64,000 nt of DNA from Burkholderia territorii (GTDB taxonomy: Bacteria > Pseudomonadota > Gammaproteobacteria > Burkholderiales > Burkholderiaceae), in NCBI RefSeq assembly GCF_902833055.1, contig NZ_CADFEJ010000005.1:124001-188000 (forward strand), read 5' to 3'. The position numbers and the translations under genes are program-made. Below are positions 36,126-46,301 of this stretch, in pieces. The first letter of the stretch is position 1. Each line of letters opens with the position of its first letter. The notes below the pieces were generated by a model. The model ran no database searches. It was given only the letters and a program-made list of their open reading frames with translations, and had not been told where the DNA came from.

Positions 36126-36395
36126 ATGAGCGAATCGAATGACGCACTACAGGCGCTGCAAGCGTCGGTCGACAGTCTGAAGCAGTCCATCGACGCAAAC
36201 GCGAGCCGCCACACCGGCGACACCGCCGTCCTGTTTACCGTGGTGGCGCTGATGCTGGCCGAACTGCCGCCCGACACCCGCAACCTGATCGAGGATTCGT
36301 TCTCGGTCTGGGCGAACGGCCTGCAAGATGCGGCGCTATCGACCCATGTGAAACAGATCGCACGTCAGCGGCTTGCGATGACGCTCTCCGACTGA
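36126..36395 (+). CDS. Small helical hypothetical protein
   Basis: An 89-residue protein with two parts: a polar coiled helix (ALQALQASVDSLKQSIDANA) and a more hydrophobic segment (TAVLFTVVALMLAELP). No family recognised. The ATG at 36126 has GGAG at good spacing; an ATG twelve bases upstream is less likely. It lies 97 bases downstream of the encapsulin gene on the same strand and may belong to the same transcript, but no targeting tail is seen. Confidence 0.6.
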   Translation: MSESNDALQALQASVDSLKQSIDANASRHTGDTAVLFTVVALMLAELPPDTRNLIEDSFSVWANGLQDAALSTHVKQIARQRLAMTLSD

Positions 36396-36762
36396 CGCCG
36401 ATTCGCCACGGTCGAGCCGTCCGGCCCGCGCCGTGCAACCGCCTGGCTTCGCCACCGGCCTCGCACCACGCGACGGATGCGTGGCGCGAGCGGCCCGGCG
36501 CGGCGCCCGCTCGCGCGTCGCCATGCCGGGCAACCGCACCGACACACGCGCGCCGCGCCACGCCGCGCGCGCACCCTCCCGTTCGCCTCCCGCCGGCGCC
36601 CTGCGCGCCGATGTCGCACCGCTCTTCGTGCGCAGCGCACGCCGCCACGTTTGCGTGTCGCGGACAGCGCGCCCGCATGCGCGCTCGTCTGTACTCCTTG
36701 CGTCCGCCGAATGCACGAATGCGAGGGTGCAATTCGCGGCCGGGGCGGCGCGCAACTGTGTC

Positions 36763-36791
36763 TTGGAGGCCCTGGGCCGATTCGCTATTTT
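36763..36791 (+). promoter_or_regulatory. Candidate sigma-70 promoter for the Clp ATPase gene
   Basis: TTGGAG (36763-36768) and TATTTT (36786-36791) are separated by exactly 17 bases, about 210 bases upstream of the Clp start. The spacer 36396-36999 contains no other feature I can support; an open frame through it lacks a start site and is very Arg-rich. Confidence 0.35.
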
Positions 36792-36999
36792 GAACGCAGT
36801 CGAAGTGATGCCGCTGGCTGCGCGACGCAGCGGTGTTGCCGGTGTCGAACGCGACCGGCCGCCGTGCCGACGCGGCTGCGCGAAGGCGCCGGCGCGGCAC
36901 GCGCGCCGCCGGTCGCGTCGTGTGGCAGGCAAAACCCGACGCCGTCGCGCATCGGGACTTCCGTTTCGATTCACGTTCATTGCCAGGAGCCAGACCACC

Positions 37000-39831
37000 A
37001 TGCCCGCACTTTGCGATATCTGTCACGCCCGGCCGGCCGTCGCGCGCGCCACCGTGATGCAGGACGGCGAGCGCAGGACGATCTCGATCTGCGACTACCA
37101 CTTCCGTCAGCTGATGCGGCATCAGAGCATGCTGAATCCGTTCGACTCGCTGCTGGGCGGCGGCGCGTCGTCGCTGTTCGGCGAGTCCGGCCACGAGCCG
37201 TCGCTTGCGGCCGAGATTCCGCGCGAATCGGTCGACCCGACCGACGCGTTCAGCGAGCAAACGCTCGAACTGCTGCAGCGCGCGGCGGAGAAGGCTCACG
37301 AGCTGCGTCGTAGCGAACTCGACACCGAACACCTGCTCTACGCGCTCGCGGACACCGACGTGTGCGCCGCGTTGCTGAAGGAACTGAAGCTGTCGCCGCA
37401 GGACATCCGGTCGTATATCGACGAACATGCGCACACCGGCACCGCCTCCGCCGATGCGTCGCTCGACAAGCTCACGATCTCGCCGCGCGTGAAGAAGGCC
37501 GTGCAGTACGCATTCCAGGCGTCGCGCGATCTCGGCCACTCGTACATCGGCCCCGAGCACCTGCTGATCGGTCTCGCGTCGGTGCCCGACAGCATCGCCG
37601 GCACGCTGCTGAAGAAATACGGCGTGACGCCCGAAGCGATGCGCCAGAAAGTCGTGAAGGTCGTCGGCAAGGGCGCGGAAGACGGCCGCGTCGACGCGCC
37701 GACCGGCACGCCGAATCTCGACAAGTTCGGCCGCGACCTGACAGCAATCGCACGCCAGGGCAAGCTCGACCCGGTGCTCGGCCGCGCGCAGGAAATCGAG
37801 AGCACGATCGAGGTGCTCGCGCGCCGCAAGAAGAACAACCCGGTGCTGATCGGCGAACCCGGCGTCGGCAAGACCGCGATCGTCGAAGGCCTCGCGCAGC
37901 GGATCGTAAACGGCGACGTGCCGGAAGTGCTGCGCGGCAAGCGGCTCGTCGAAGTGAACATCAACTCGATGGTGGCCGGTGCCAAGTATCGCGGCGAATT
38001 CGAGGAGCGGGCGAAGCAGCTGATCGACGAAGTGACTGCGAAGCATGACGAACTGATCCTGTTCATCGACGAGCTGCATACGATCGTCGGCGCGGGCCAG
38101 GGCGGCGGCGAAGGCGGGCTCGACATCGCGAACGTGCTGAAGCCGGCGCTCGCGCGCGGCGAGCTGAGCCTGATCGGCGCGACCACGCTGAACGAATACC
38201 AGAAGCACATCGAGAAGGACGCGGCGCTCGAACGGCGCTTCCAGCCGGTGTTCGTGCCGGAGCCGAGCGTCGAGCAGACGATCGTGATCCTGCGCGGGCT
38301 GCGCGACAGCCTCGAGGCGCACCACCAGGTCACGTTCGCCGACGACGCGTTCGTGGCAGCCGCGGAATTCGCCGACCGCTACATCACGGCGCGCTTCCTC
38401 CCCGACAAGGCGATCGACCTGATAGACCAGGCCGCCGCGCGCGTGCGGATCGGCGCGACGTCGCGCCCCGTCGACATCCAGGAAGGCGAGGCACAGATTG
38501 CCCAACTGAAGCGCGAACAGGACTACGCGACATCGCGCAAGCGCTTCGACGAAGCGAAGCAGTTCGAGGAGCAGATCAGCGAGAAGCAGAAGTCGCTCGA
38601 CGAAAGGATGGAAGCGTGGCAGCGCAAGACCGGCTCCGAAACGCTCGAAGTGACCGTCGAATCGGTCGCCGAAGTCGTGTCGCGGCTGACCGGCATTCCG
38701 GTATCCGAGCTCACGCAGGAAGAGCGCCAGAAGCTGCTGAAGATGGAAGAGCAATTGCGCGAGCGCGTGGTCGGCCAGAACGACGCCGTGGTCGCCGTCA
38801 GCGACGCGGTGCGGCTCTCGCGCGCCGGACTCGGCCAGACGCACCGCCCGATCGCGACGTTCCTGTTCCTCGGGCCGACCGGCGTCGGCAAGACCGAGCT
38901 CGCGAAGGCGCTGGCCGAGACCGTGTTCGGCGACGAACAGGCGATCATCCGCATCGACATGTCCGAGTACATGGAGCGGCACGCGGTCGCGCGGCTGATC
39001 GGCGCGCCGCCCGGCTACGTCGGCTACGACGAAGGCGGCCAGCTCACCGAGCGCGTGCGGCGCCGCCCATACAGCGTGATCCTGCTCGACGAGATCGAGA
39101 AGGCGCATCCGGACGTCTACAACGTGCTGCTGCAGGTGTTCGACGATGGCCGCCTGACCGACGGCAAGGGCCGCGTGGTCGACTTCAGCAACACGATCAT
39201 CATCGCGACCAGCAACCTCGGCGCCGCGATCATCATGGACAACCTCACGCAGCCGGAAGCCGCGCGCAAGACCGACAAGGCGATCCGCGAGCAGTTGATG
39301 CAGGTGCTGAAGGGGCATTTCCGGCCCGAGTTCCTGAACCGGATCGACGAGGTGATCGTCTTCCACGCGTTGTCGAAGGAGAACATCCGCGCGATCGTGC
39401 AGATCCAGCTCGACCGCGTGGTACGCACCGCCGCCGCGCAGGACATCATGCTCGTGATGGGCGAGTCTGTCGTCGAGCACCTGACCGAAGCCGGGTACCA
39501 GCCGGAGTTCGGCGCACGCGAACTGAAACGCCAGGTGCGGCAGATGATCGAGACGAAGCTCGCGAAGGAAATCCTCGCGGACAAGCTGCAGTCCGGCGAT
39601 CGCGTCGCGGTCGACTACGACAAGGCCGGCGACGAAGTGAAGTTCACCAAGCTGGCGCCGCCCGAATCGTCGGATACGAAGCAGAACGCCGACGGCAAGG
39701 CCAGACCGAACGGCAAGGCCGCGAACGCAGCATCCGAAGCCAAGGATACCGAAGCGAAGGCCGATACGCCGCCACCGGCCGCGAAAGCATCAGGCAAGAA
39801 ATCGTCCGTTACGAAGAAGGACGCGCACTGA
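37000..39831 (+). CDS. ClpC/ClpE-type AAA+ ATPase with N-terminal zinc finger
   Basis: A 943-residue protein unfoldase, which would pass substrates to a protease such as ClpP or act alone. The N-terminus has a C4-type zinc finger like ClpE ([10 protein letters not shown] with ICDYHF later). A Clp N-domain follows at about 85-225 ([29 protein letters not shown]). D1 has [13 protein letters not shown] and Walker [11 protein letters not shown] short middle helix precedes D2 with [12 protein letters not shown] and [12 protein letters not shown]. The end has a 50-residue Lys/Ala-rich tail ([16 protein letters not shown]), which is unusual. Start at 37000 follows CAGGAG. No clpP neighbour, so the partner is unknown. 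The proximity to the peroxidase and molybdoenzyme suggests a stress role. Confidence 0.9.
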   Translation: MPALCDICHARPAVARATVMQDGERRTISICDYHFRQLMRHQSMLNPFDSLLGGGASSLFGESGHEPSLAAEIPRESVDPTDAFSEQTLELLQRAAEKAHELRRSELDTEHLLYALADTDVCAALLKELKLSPQDIRSYIDEHAHTGTASADASLDKLTISPRVKKAVQYAFQASRDLGHSYIGPEHLLIGLASVPDSIAGTLLKKYGVTPEAMRQKVVKVVGKGAEDGRVDAPTGTPNLDKFGRDLTAIARQGKLDPVLGRAQEIESTIEVLARRKKNNPVLIGEPGVGKTAIVEGLAQRIVNGDVPEVLRGKRLVEVNINSMVAGAKYRGEFEERAKQLIDEVTAKHDELILFIDELHTIVGAGQGGGEGGLDIANVLKPALARGELSLIGATTLNEYQKHIEKDAALERRFQPVFVPEPSVEQTIVILRGLRDSLEAHHQVTFADDAFVAAAEFADRYITARFLPDKAIDLIDQAAARVRIGATSRPVDIQEGEAQIAQLKREQDYATSRKRFDEAKQFEEQISEKQKSLDERMEAWQRKTGSETLEVTVESVAEVVSRLTGIPVSELTQEERQKLLKMEEQLRERVVGQNDAVVAVSDAVRLSRAGLGQTHRPIATFLFLGPTGVGKTELAKALAETVFGDEQAIIRIDMSEYMERHAVARLIGAPPGYVGYDEGGQLTERVRRRPYSVILLDEIEKAHPDVYNVLLQVFDDGRLTDGKGRVVDFSNTIIIATSNLGAAIIMDNLTQPEAARKTDKAIREQLMQVLKGHFRPEFLNRIDEVIVFHALSKENIRAIVQIQLDRVVRTAAAQDIMLVMGESVVEHLTEAGYQPEFGARELKRQVRQMIETKLAKEILADKLQSGDRVAVDYDKAGDEVKFTKLAPPESSDTKQNADGKARPNGKAANAASEAKDTEAKADTPPPAAKASGKKSSVTKKDAH

Positions 39832-39837
39832 TCCCGA

Positions 39838-39890
39838 CGGGCCCGGATGCACGGGCCCGCACGACCGGCTCCGTCCGCCGGACGGAGCCG
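39838..39890 (+). terminator. Two tandem GC hairpins after the Clp gene
   Basis: An 8-bp stem (CGGGCCCG, loop GATGCA, 39838-39859) is followed by an 11-bp perfect stem (CGGCTCCGTCC / GGACGGAGCCG, loop of three, 39866-39890). No U-tract follows, so this is probably a factor-dependent stop or an mRNA-stabilising structure between the Clp gene and the molybdoenzyme gene. Confidence 0.5.
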
Positions 39891-39954
39891 CCGCACGCCG
39901 CGACGCGGCGCAACCCGAGCCACCCCGCAGCGGGCCCGGCTCATGGAGATTCAC

Positions 39955-42234
39955 ATGACAAATCGACGCGAAGTGCCAGGCATCAGGAAGTACGACGGGC
40001 CCGCCGGCGGTTGGGGCGCGCTTCGCGCGACAGCCGAGGCCGTGCGCACGCAGATGGAAACCATCGAGGCGCCGATCGTGCTGATGCGGACCAACCAGCC
40101 CGACGGTTTCGACTGTCCCGGCTGCGCATGGCCCGACAAGGAGCACAAGTCGACGTTCCAGTTCTGCGAGAACGGCGCGAAGGCCGTCACGTGGGAAGCG
40201 ACGACCAAGCGCGTGACGCCCGAATTCTTCGCGGCGAACACGGTGTCGTCGTTGCTGCGCATGTCCGACTACGAGCTGGAGAACATGGGCCGGCTCACGC
40301 ACCCGCTCGTCTACGATCGCGCGACCGACACGTTCCGCGCGGTCGAATGGGACGACGCATTCGCGCGCATCGGCGAGGTGCTGCGCGCGCTGCCGCCCGA
40401 GCAGGTCGAGTTCTATACGTCGGGCCGCGCGTCGAACGAAGCCGCGTTCCTGTATCAGCTCTTCGCGCGCGAGCTCGGCACCAACAACTTCCCCGACTGC
40501 TCGAACATGTGCCACGAGCCGACGAGCGTCGGGCTGCCGCAGTCGATCGGGATCGGCAAGGGCACGGTGTCGCTGGAGGATTTCGACCACTGCGAGCTGA
40601 TCATCTCGATCGGTCACAACCCCGGTACGAACCACCCGCGAATGATGGGCACGCTGCACGAGTGCTCGCGCCGCAACGTGCCGATCATCGTGTTCAATCC
40701 GCTGCGCGAGCGCGCGCTCGAACGCTTCGCGGATCCTCAGGACATGATCGAGATGGCGTCGTTCGGCTCGACGCGCATCGCGTCGACGTACTACCAGGTC
40801 GACGCCGGCGGCGACGCGGCCGCGCTGAAGGGCATCATGAAGGCGCTGCTGAAGCTCGAAGCCGAACAAGGCAACGTGCTCGACCGCGACTTCATCGCGC
40901 AGCACACCCAGGGCTTCGATGCGTTCTCGGCCGATCTCGAAGCGACGTCGTGGGACGACATCGAACGCGCGAGCGGCCTGAGCCAGGAACAGCTCGAGCA
41001 GGTCGCCCTCGCCTATGCGAAGTCGAACGCGACGATCGTCACGTACGGGATGGGCGTCACGCAGCACAACAAGGGCACCGCGACCGTGCGCCTGATCGCC
41101 GACCTGCTGCTGATGCGCGGCAACTTCGGCAAGCCCGGCGCGGGCATATGCCCGCTGCGCGGCCACTCCAACGTGCAGGGCAACCGCACGGTCGGCATCA
41201 CCGAAAAGCCTTCGGCCGAGTTCCTGCAGCGGATCGAGGACGTATGCGGCTTCAAGCCGCCCGCGCATCACGGGCACGATGCGGTGCAGGCCATGCAGGC
41301 GATGATCGACGGCCAGGCGAAGGCGCTGCTGTGCCTCGGCGGCAACTTCGCCGTCGCGCTGCCCGATCCCGAGCTGTCGTTTCCCGCGATGGCGAAGCTC
41401 GATCTCGCCGTGCATCTCGGCACGAAGCTGAACCGCTCGCATCTGCTGGTCGCGAAGGAAACCTACATCCTGCCCGTGCTCGGCCGCACCGAGCTCGACA
41501 TGCAGGCGAGCGGGCGCCAGTCGATCACCGTCGAGGATTCGATGTCGATGGTCCATGCGTCGGCCGGCAAGCTCAAGCCGGCGTCCGACCAGTTGCGCTC
41601 GGAGCCCGCGATCGTCGCGGGGATCGCGCATGCGACGCTGCCGGACAGCAAGGTTGCATGGCTCGACCTGATCGCCGACTACGACCGCATCCGCGACCTG
41701 ATCGATCGCACGGTGCCCGGCTTCGAGGCCTTCAACGAGCGCATTCGCACACCGGGCGGGTTCCGCTTGCCGTTGCCGCCCACCGAGCGCGTATGGCCCA
41801 CGCCGACCGGCAAGGCGATGTTCTCGGTGTACAAGGGCGTGAAGGAAGACGCCGACGTGCTCGGCGCCGAGCGCGTGCTGAGGCTGATCACGCTGCGCAG
41901 CCACGACCAGTACAACACGACGATCTACGGGCTCGACGACCGCTATCGCGGCGTGTTCGGCCGGCGCGACGTGCTGTTCATGAACGCCGCCGACCTCGCG
42001 AAGTACGGGCTCGAACACGGCGACCTCGTCGACATCGAGACGATCACCGCCTCCGGCCGCACGCTGCGGCTCGAGAAGATCACCGCGATCGAGTACGACA
42101 TCGCGCCGGGTTCGGTCGGCGCGTATTACCCGGAAGCGAACGTGCTCGTGCCGCTCGACTACATCGACAAGGAAAGCGGCACGCCGTCGTACAAGTCGGT
42201 GCCGGTGCGGGTCGCGCGTTCGGCGCTCGCATGA
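39955..42234 (+). CDS. FdhF/YdeP-family molybdopterin oxidoreductase
   Basis: A 759-residue molybdopterin enzyme of the FdhF/YdeP group, related to formate dehydrogenase alpha subunits; several members are tied to acid resistance. It starts with a region containing CPGCAWPD, which is a reduced iron-sulphur site (only C-x2-C seen). Molybdopterin-binding segments are YTSGRASNEAAFLYQLFARE, NFPDCSNMCHEPTSVGL, IISIGHNPGTNHPR, GMGVTQHNKGT and the C-terminal MNAADLAKYGLEHGDLVDIE. It lacks a Tat signal, so it is cytoplasmic. The active-site residue aligned with formate dehydrogenase Sec/Cys cannot be fixed here. Start at 39955 has GGAG six bases upstream. Confidence 0.88.
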   Translation: MTNRREVPGIRKYDGPAGGWGALRATAEAVRTQMETIEAPIVLMRTNQPDGFDCPGCAWPDKEHKSTFQFCENGAKAVTWEATTKRVTPEFFAANTVSSLLRMSDYELENMGRLTHPLVYDRATDTFRAVEWDDAFARIGEVLRALPPEQVEFYTSGRASNEAAFLYQLFARELGTNNFPDCSNMCHEPTSVGLPQSIGIGKGTVSLEDFDHCELIISIGHNPGTNHPRMMGTLHECSRRNVPIIVFNPLRERALERFADPQDMIEMASFGSTRIASTYYQVDAGGDAAALKGIMKALLKLEAEQGNVLDRDFIAQHTQGFDAFSADLEATSWDDIERASGLSQEQLEQVALAYAKSNATIVTYGMGVTQHNKGTATVRLIADLLLMRGNFGKPGAGICPLRGHSNVQGNRTVGITEKPSAEFLQRIEDVCGFKPPAHHGHDAVQAMQAMIDGQAKALLCLGGNFAVALPDPELSFPAMAKLDLAVHLGTKLNRSHLLVAKETYILPVLGRTELDMQASGRQSITVEDSMSMVHASAGKLKPASDQLRSEPAIVAGIAHATLPDSKVAWLDLIADYDRIRDLIDRTVPGFEAFNERIRTPGGFRLPLPPTERVWPTPTGKAMFSVYKGVKEDADVLGAERVLRLITLRSHDQYNTTIYGLDDRYRGVFGRRDVLFMNAADLAKYGLEHGDLVDIETITASGRTLRLEKITAIEYDIAPGSVGAYYPEANVLVPLDYIDKESGTPSYKSVPVRVARSALA

Positions 42235-42239
42235 TGCGC

Positions 42240-42286
42240 AGGCGGGCAGGTTCGCGACTGACGGGATGCTGCGAACCTGCCCGCCT
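42240..42286. terminator. 16-bp stem bidirectional terminator
   Basis: AGGCGGGCAGGTTCGC and its exact complement GCGAACCTGCCCGCCT are separated by a 15-base loop, in the gap between the convergent molybdoenzyme and permease genes. Downstream on the plus strand is a pyrimidine-rich CCTGCTTCCCCTTTTCC. A strong candidate stop for both transcripts. Confidence 0.7.
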
Positions 42287-42336
42287 CCCTGCTTCCCCTT
42301 TTCCCGGCCGCACTTTCATCGCGCCGGTTGATCCGC

Positions 42337-43758
42337 TTACCGCGCCGCCGACGACGGCAGCCCGGCATCCGTCTGCCGGCGCCGGTACGCGCTGTCGCGC
42401 GTCGCGAGCCAGTAGTACAGCGGCGACGTCAGCAGCAGCCCGACGAGCCACGACAGGTCGGCGCCGCCGAGATGGGCGGGAATCGGGCCCGCATACATCG
42501 GCGTGTTCATGAACGGAATCTGCACGACGATCCCGATCGCATACGCGAGCAGCGCCTGCGGATTGAAGCGACCGTACACGCCGCCGTCCGCCATGAAGAT
42601 CGACTGGATGTCGTACTTGCCCTTGTGGATCACGTAGAAGTCGATCAGGTTGATCGCCGTCCACGGCACCAGCACGACGAGCAGCGCGAGCACGAGATCG
42701 ACGAGATTGCCGACGAAGTTCGTCGACGCGCCGATCGCCGCGTAGCAGCATGCAACGAAGATCACCACCGACACCACCGCGCGCGTCTTCGCGGTCGGAA
42801 TCCATTTGTACGCGAAGGTCTGCACCGACGTGATGACCGCCAGCACCGCGCCGTACAGGTTCAGCGCGTTGTGGCTGATCACGCTCAGCAGGAACAGCAC
42901 CAGCATCAGCGGGCCGAGCGGGCCGGTCGCCTGCTTGACCGCATCCATCGTGTCCGCGCCGGCCGGTACCGCGAGCACCGCGACCGCGCCGAAGATGAAC
43001 GCGAGCGTCGAGCCGACCGTGCAGCCGAGATAGGTCGCCCAGAACGTCGACGCGACGCCGACGTCCTCCGGCAGGTAGCGCGAATAGTCCGACACGTAGG
43101 GCGCGAACGCGATCTGCCACAACGCGGACAGCGACACCGTCGCAAGCCACCCGGCGAAGTCGAAGCCGCCGCGCGTGAGGAAATCGGCCGTGTTCACATG
43201 CGACAGGATCATCCAGAAGCCGACGACAATGCCGGCGCCGAGCACCCAGGTACCGATCCGGTTCAGGATGTGGATGAACCGGTAGCCGACGATCCCGATC
43301 AGCCCGGAACCCACCGCGCCGATCACGATGCCGACGGGCACCGGCACCGACGACGCGATGCCGTGCACCGACTTGCCGGCCAGCACGATGTTCGACGCGA
43401 AGAAGCCGACGTACATCACCGCCGCGATCACCGTGACCAGCAGCGCGCCCCACGAGCCGAACTGCGCACGGCTCTGGATCATCTGCGGGATGCCCATCTG
43501 CGGTCCCTGCGCCGAATGCAGCGCCATCAGCACGCCGCCGACCGCCTGGCCGACCACGATCGCGACGATCGCCCACATCAGGTTCAGGTGAAAGAGCTGC
43601 ACGCCGAGCGCGCCGGTCACGATCGGCAGCGGCGCGATGTTGCCGCCGAACCAGAGCGTGAACAGGTCGCGCACCTTGCCGTGGCGTTCTGCGGGCGGCA
43701 CGTAGCCGATCGTGTGTTTCTCTATCATGGGGGACGCGTTGCGGTCCGCGGTCGTCAT
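42337..43758 (-). CDS. NCS1-family purine/cytosine-type permease
   Basis: A 473-residue inner-membrane transporter of the nucleobase-cation-symport-1 family. The N-terminal segment VRDLFTLWFGGNIAPLPIVT is the family signature. About 12 membrane helices can be counted, such as VTVIAAVMYVGFFASNIVLA, WVLGAGIVVGFWMILSHV, VVSVVIFVACCYAAIGAS and WLVGLLLTSPLYYWLA. The N of NIAPL and the residues WQIAFAPYVSDYSRYLPED are conserved in NCS1 proteins. It imports a purine, pyrimidine, allantoin or hydantoin; which is unknown. Divergent LysR gene is the likely regulator. Confidence 0.88.
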   Translation of the reverse strand: MTTADRNASPMIEKHTIGYVPPAERHGKVRDLFTLWFGGNIAPLPIVTGALGVQLFHLNLMWAIVAIVVGQAVGGVLMALHSAQGPQMGIPQMIQSRAQFGSWGALLVTVIAAVMYVGFFASNIVLAGKSVHGIASSVPVPVGIVIGAVGSGLIGIVGYRFIHILNRIGTWVLGAGIVVGFWMILSHVNTADFLTRGGFDFAGWLATVSLSALWQIAFAPYVSDYSRYLPEDVGVASTFWATYLGCTVGSTLAFIFGAVAVLAVPAGADTMDAVKQATGPLGPLMLVLFLLSVISHNALNLYGAVLAVITSVQTFAYKWIPTAKTRAVVSVVIFVACCYAAIGASTNFVGNLVDLVLALLVVLVPWTAINLIDFYVIHKGKYDIQSIFMADGGVYGRFNPQALLAYAIGIVVQIPFMNTPMYAGPIPAHLGGADLSWLVGLLLTSPLYYWLATRDSAYRRRQTDAGLPSSAAR

Positions 43759-43996
43759 GGCGAAGTCTCCTGTCGTGCGCGCCGATGCGCGCGTGCCGTT
43801 TCAGCCGGCGCGCGACGGGGCGCGCGCCTGCAATCGGGTCCGGATGCGCTGGCGAGTTCGCCGTGCATGCGCGCGACGTCGTCGACCGACACGCAGACAC
43901 ACGACGCGTGCGGGGACGGATGCTTTCCCGCCGGCGCATGCGCGCTTTTGTCGCGATCCGGATTGGAGACGATGGTGCGCCACGCATGCGGCGACC

Positions 43997-44018
43997 GGAA
44001 AATACTAAAAATATTTCC
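43997..44018. promoter_or_regulatory. AT-rich dyad between permease and LysR genes
   Basis: GGAAAATACTAAAAATATTTCC is strikingly AT-rich for this DNA and carries an imperfect dyad (AAATA at 44000-44004, TATTT at 44012-44016). It lies in the divergent spacer (43759-44147), where a LysR regulator would normally bind. No further features recognised there. Confidence 0.4.
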
Positions 44019-44147
44019 GAGACATACGAAAAAGCTCTGCAGCGGCAATTTCTGCGCGGCACTTCTTCCGGTAAGGTGCTACGCGAAACAATGGACAGAA
44101 CGCGCCCCGGGCCGGCATGCGCCCGGGGCCCGGTATCAGAGGTGCTC

Positions 44148-45071
44148 GTGGCTCACTACACTTTGCGGCAACTGAAATATTTCGTGACGACCGTGGAATC
44201 GGGCAGCGTCGCCGAGGCGTCGCGCCAGCTCTTCATCGCGCAGCCGTCGATCTCCAGCGCGATCAAGGGGCTCGAGGAAAGCTTCGGCGTGAAGCTGTTC
44301 ATCCGTCATCATGCGCAGGGCGTGTCGCTGACGCCTTCCGGCACGCGTTTTTACCGGAAGGCGCAGGAACTGCTGCGCATCGCGCACGAGTTCGAACAGA
44401 ATGCGCTCGCCGACAACGACGTCATCACCGGGCAGATCGACATCGGCTGTTTCGAGACCGTCGCGCCGCTCTATCTGCCGCAGTTGATCGCGGGCTTTCG
44501 GGAGCGCTTTCCGGGTGTCAACATCCGACTGCGCGACGGCGACCAGCAGGAACTCGTGCAGGGCCTGACGGCCGGCACCTTCGATCTTGCGTTCCTGTAC
44601 GACCACGATCTCGACGGCACGATCGAAACCGAGCCGCTGATGCCGGCGCAACAGCCGTACGTGCTGCTGCCGGAGAACCACCGGTTCGCGGACCAGTCGC
44701 ACGTATCGCTGCGCGATCTCAGCGTCGAGCCGATGATCCTGCTCGACGTGCTGCCGAGCCGCACCTACTTCGTCAGCCTGTTTCACGAGCTCGGGCTCAC
44801 GCCGAACATCGTGTTCGCTTCGCCTTCGATCGAGATGGTGCGCGGGATGGTCGGTCAGGGGTTCGGCTTCTCGCTGCTCGTCACGCGGCCGCACTCCGAA
44901 TACACGTACGACGGCCGGCGCGTCGTGACGATCGCCCTGAGCGAAACGGTGAGTCCGTCCGGGCTGGTGAGCGCACGGCTCAAGCGCGGGCAGCTCACGA
45001 AGCAGGCGCAGTCGTTCGTCGAGTTCTGCCGCGAGCGGCTTGCGCAGATCGTCGCGGAATCGGCGCGATAA
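44148..45071 (+). CDS. LysR-family transcriptional regulator
   Basis: A 307-residue LysR regulator. The DNA-binding domain is YTLRQLKYFVTTVESGSVAE with RQLFIAQPSISSAIKGLEES, and the effector domain follows (DIGCFETVAPLYLPQLIAGF; FLYDHDLDGTIETEPLM). The GTG at 44148 is chosen as start: GAGG lies five bases before it and it gives the usual N-terminus. An ATG at 44091 is possible but adds an odd Pro-rich lead. Divergent to the NCS1 permease and convergent with the deacylase operon, either of which it may control. Confidence 0.82.
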   Translation: MAHYTLRQLKYFVTTVESGSVAEASRQLFIAQPSISSAIKGLEESFGVKLFIRHHAQGVSLTPSGTRFYRKAQELLRIAHEFEQNALADNDVITGQIDIGCFETVAPLYLPQLIAGFRERFPGVNIRLRDGDQQELVQGLTAGTFDLAFLYDHDLDGTIETEPLMPAQQPYVLLPENHRFADQSHVSLRDLSVEPMILLDVLPSRTYFVSLFHELGLTPNIVFASPSIEMVRGMVGQGFGFSLLVTRPHSEYTYDGRRVVTIALSETVSPSGLVSARLKRGQLTKQAQSFVEFCRERLAQIVAESAR

Positions 45072-45082
45072 CCACGCCGCTG

Positions 45083-45110
45083 CGCACGCGCCGCAAAGCG
45101 GCCGCGTGCG
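45083..45110 (+). terminator. Terminator after the LysR gene
   Basis: A 12-bp GC-rich stem with a single-base bulge (CGCACGCGCCGC, loop AAA, then GCGGCCGCGTGCG) follows the LysR stop by 11 bases. It lies in the 66-base gap to the convergent deacylase gene. Confidence 0.6.
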
Positions 45111-45137
45111 GTTTGCGTCCCCGCGGCCGGATCAGGA

Positions 45138-46301
45138 TCAACCCGCCGAAGCGAGGTAAGTCGCAAGACGGCCCAGCATCGCGTCGCACCCGTGCAGCTG
45201 GTCGAGCGTGACGAACTCGTCGGGCTTGTGCCCCTGGTCCATGCTGCCCGGGCCGCACACGACGGTCGGAATACCGGCCTGCCCGAACAGCCCGCCCTCG
45301 GTGCCGAACGCGACCGTACCGAATGCGTCGGAGCCACTCAGCATCGCGAGCAGTCGCGCGGCTTCACTGTCCGGCGGCGTCGCGAGCCCCGGATACGCGC
45401 CGAGCGGGTGCAGACGGATATCGGTATCGGGCTGCACCGCCCGCATCTTCGGCAGCAGTTCGGATTCCGCATAATCCTGCAGCTTTCTCGGTACGTCGTG
45501 CGCGTCGAATGCCGGCAGCGCCCGCACCTCGAAATCGAATTCGCATTCGGCCGGCACGATGTTCAGCGCGCGGCCGCCCTTGATCAGCCCGGCCTGCACG
45601 GTCGAGAACGGCGGATCGAAGCGGCTGTCGTGATGCTCGGGCCGCGCGAGCGCCGCGCCGATCTCGCCGAGCCGGCCGATCAGCTTCGCCGCGTAGTCGA
45701 TCGCGTTGACGCCCAGCGGCGCGTACGCCGAGTGACACGCGGCCCCCTTCACGTGACAGCGCATCGCGAGCTTGCCCTTGTGCCCGAGCACCGGCTTCAA
45801 GTCGGTCGGCTCGCCGATCAGGCACAGGCGCGGGCGATGCTCGCGGGCGGCCAGCGCATCGAGCATCGGCCGCACGCCGAGACAGCCGACTTCCTCGTCA
45901 TACGAAAGCACGAGATGCACCGGCACGCTCAACGGCCGCGCGACGAACGCCGGCACGGCCGCGAGCACCGACGCGATGAAGCCCTTCATGTCGGCCGTGC
46001 CGCGCCCGTACAGCCGGCCGTCGCGCTCGGTCATCCGGAACGGCTCGACCGTCCATGCCTGACCGTCGACCGGCACCACGTCGGTATGGCCCGACAGCGC
46101 GATGCCGCCGCGATCGCGCGGCCCGATCGTCGCGTACAGGCTCGCCTTCGTGCGCTCCGCGTTGTAGAACAGCTCGCTCGCGACGCCGTGTCCGTCGAGG
46201 TAATCGCGGATGAATTCGATCATCGCGAGATTCGAATCGCGGCTGACCGTCGCGAAACCGATCAACCGTTCGAGCAATGCGCGGCTCGACATGTCACTCA
46301 T
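45138..46301 (-). CDS. M20-family deacylase, acetylornithine deacetylase-like
   Basis: A 387-residue zinc hydrolase of the ArgE/DapE/CPG2 family. Metal ligands appear in ALSGHTDVVPVDG, YGRGTADMKGF, SYDEEVGCLG (general-base Glu plus ligand Glu) and IGEPTDL, and the dimerisation domain is present (VKGAACHSAYAPLGVNAIDY). ArgE removes acetyl from N-acetylornithine; in this operon it may act on another N-acylated amine. It is the last gene of a minus-strand group and starts 8 bases inside the DUF1028 gene. Confidence 0.83.
   Translation of the reverse strand: MSDMSSRALLERLIGFATVSRDSNLAMIEFIRDYLDGHGVASELFYNAERTKASLYATIGPRDRGGIALSGHTDVVPVDGQAWTVEPFRMTERDGRLYGRGTADMKGFIASVLAAVPAFVARPLSVPVHLVLSYDEEVGCLGVRPMLDALAAREHRPRLCLIGEPTDLKPVLGHKGKLAMRCHVKGAACHSAYAPLGVNAIDYAAKLIGRLGEIGAALARPEHHDSRFDPPFSTVQAGLIKGGRALNIVPAECEFDFEVRALPAFDAHDVPRKLQDYAESELLPKMRAVQPDTDIRLHPLGAYPGLATPPDSEAARLLAMLSGSDAFGTVAFGTEGGLFGQAGIPTVVCGPGSMDQGHKPDEFVTLDQLHGCDAMLGRLATYLASAG

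Noticed and set aside
36235..39480. Very long minus-strand frame opposite the Clp gene
   Set aside because: Translation is repetitive Arg/His/Leu/Val, with no motif; it mirrors the codon structure of the Clp gene.
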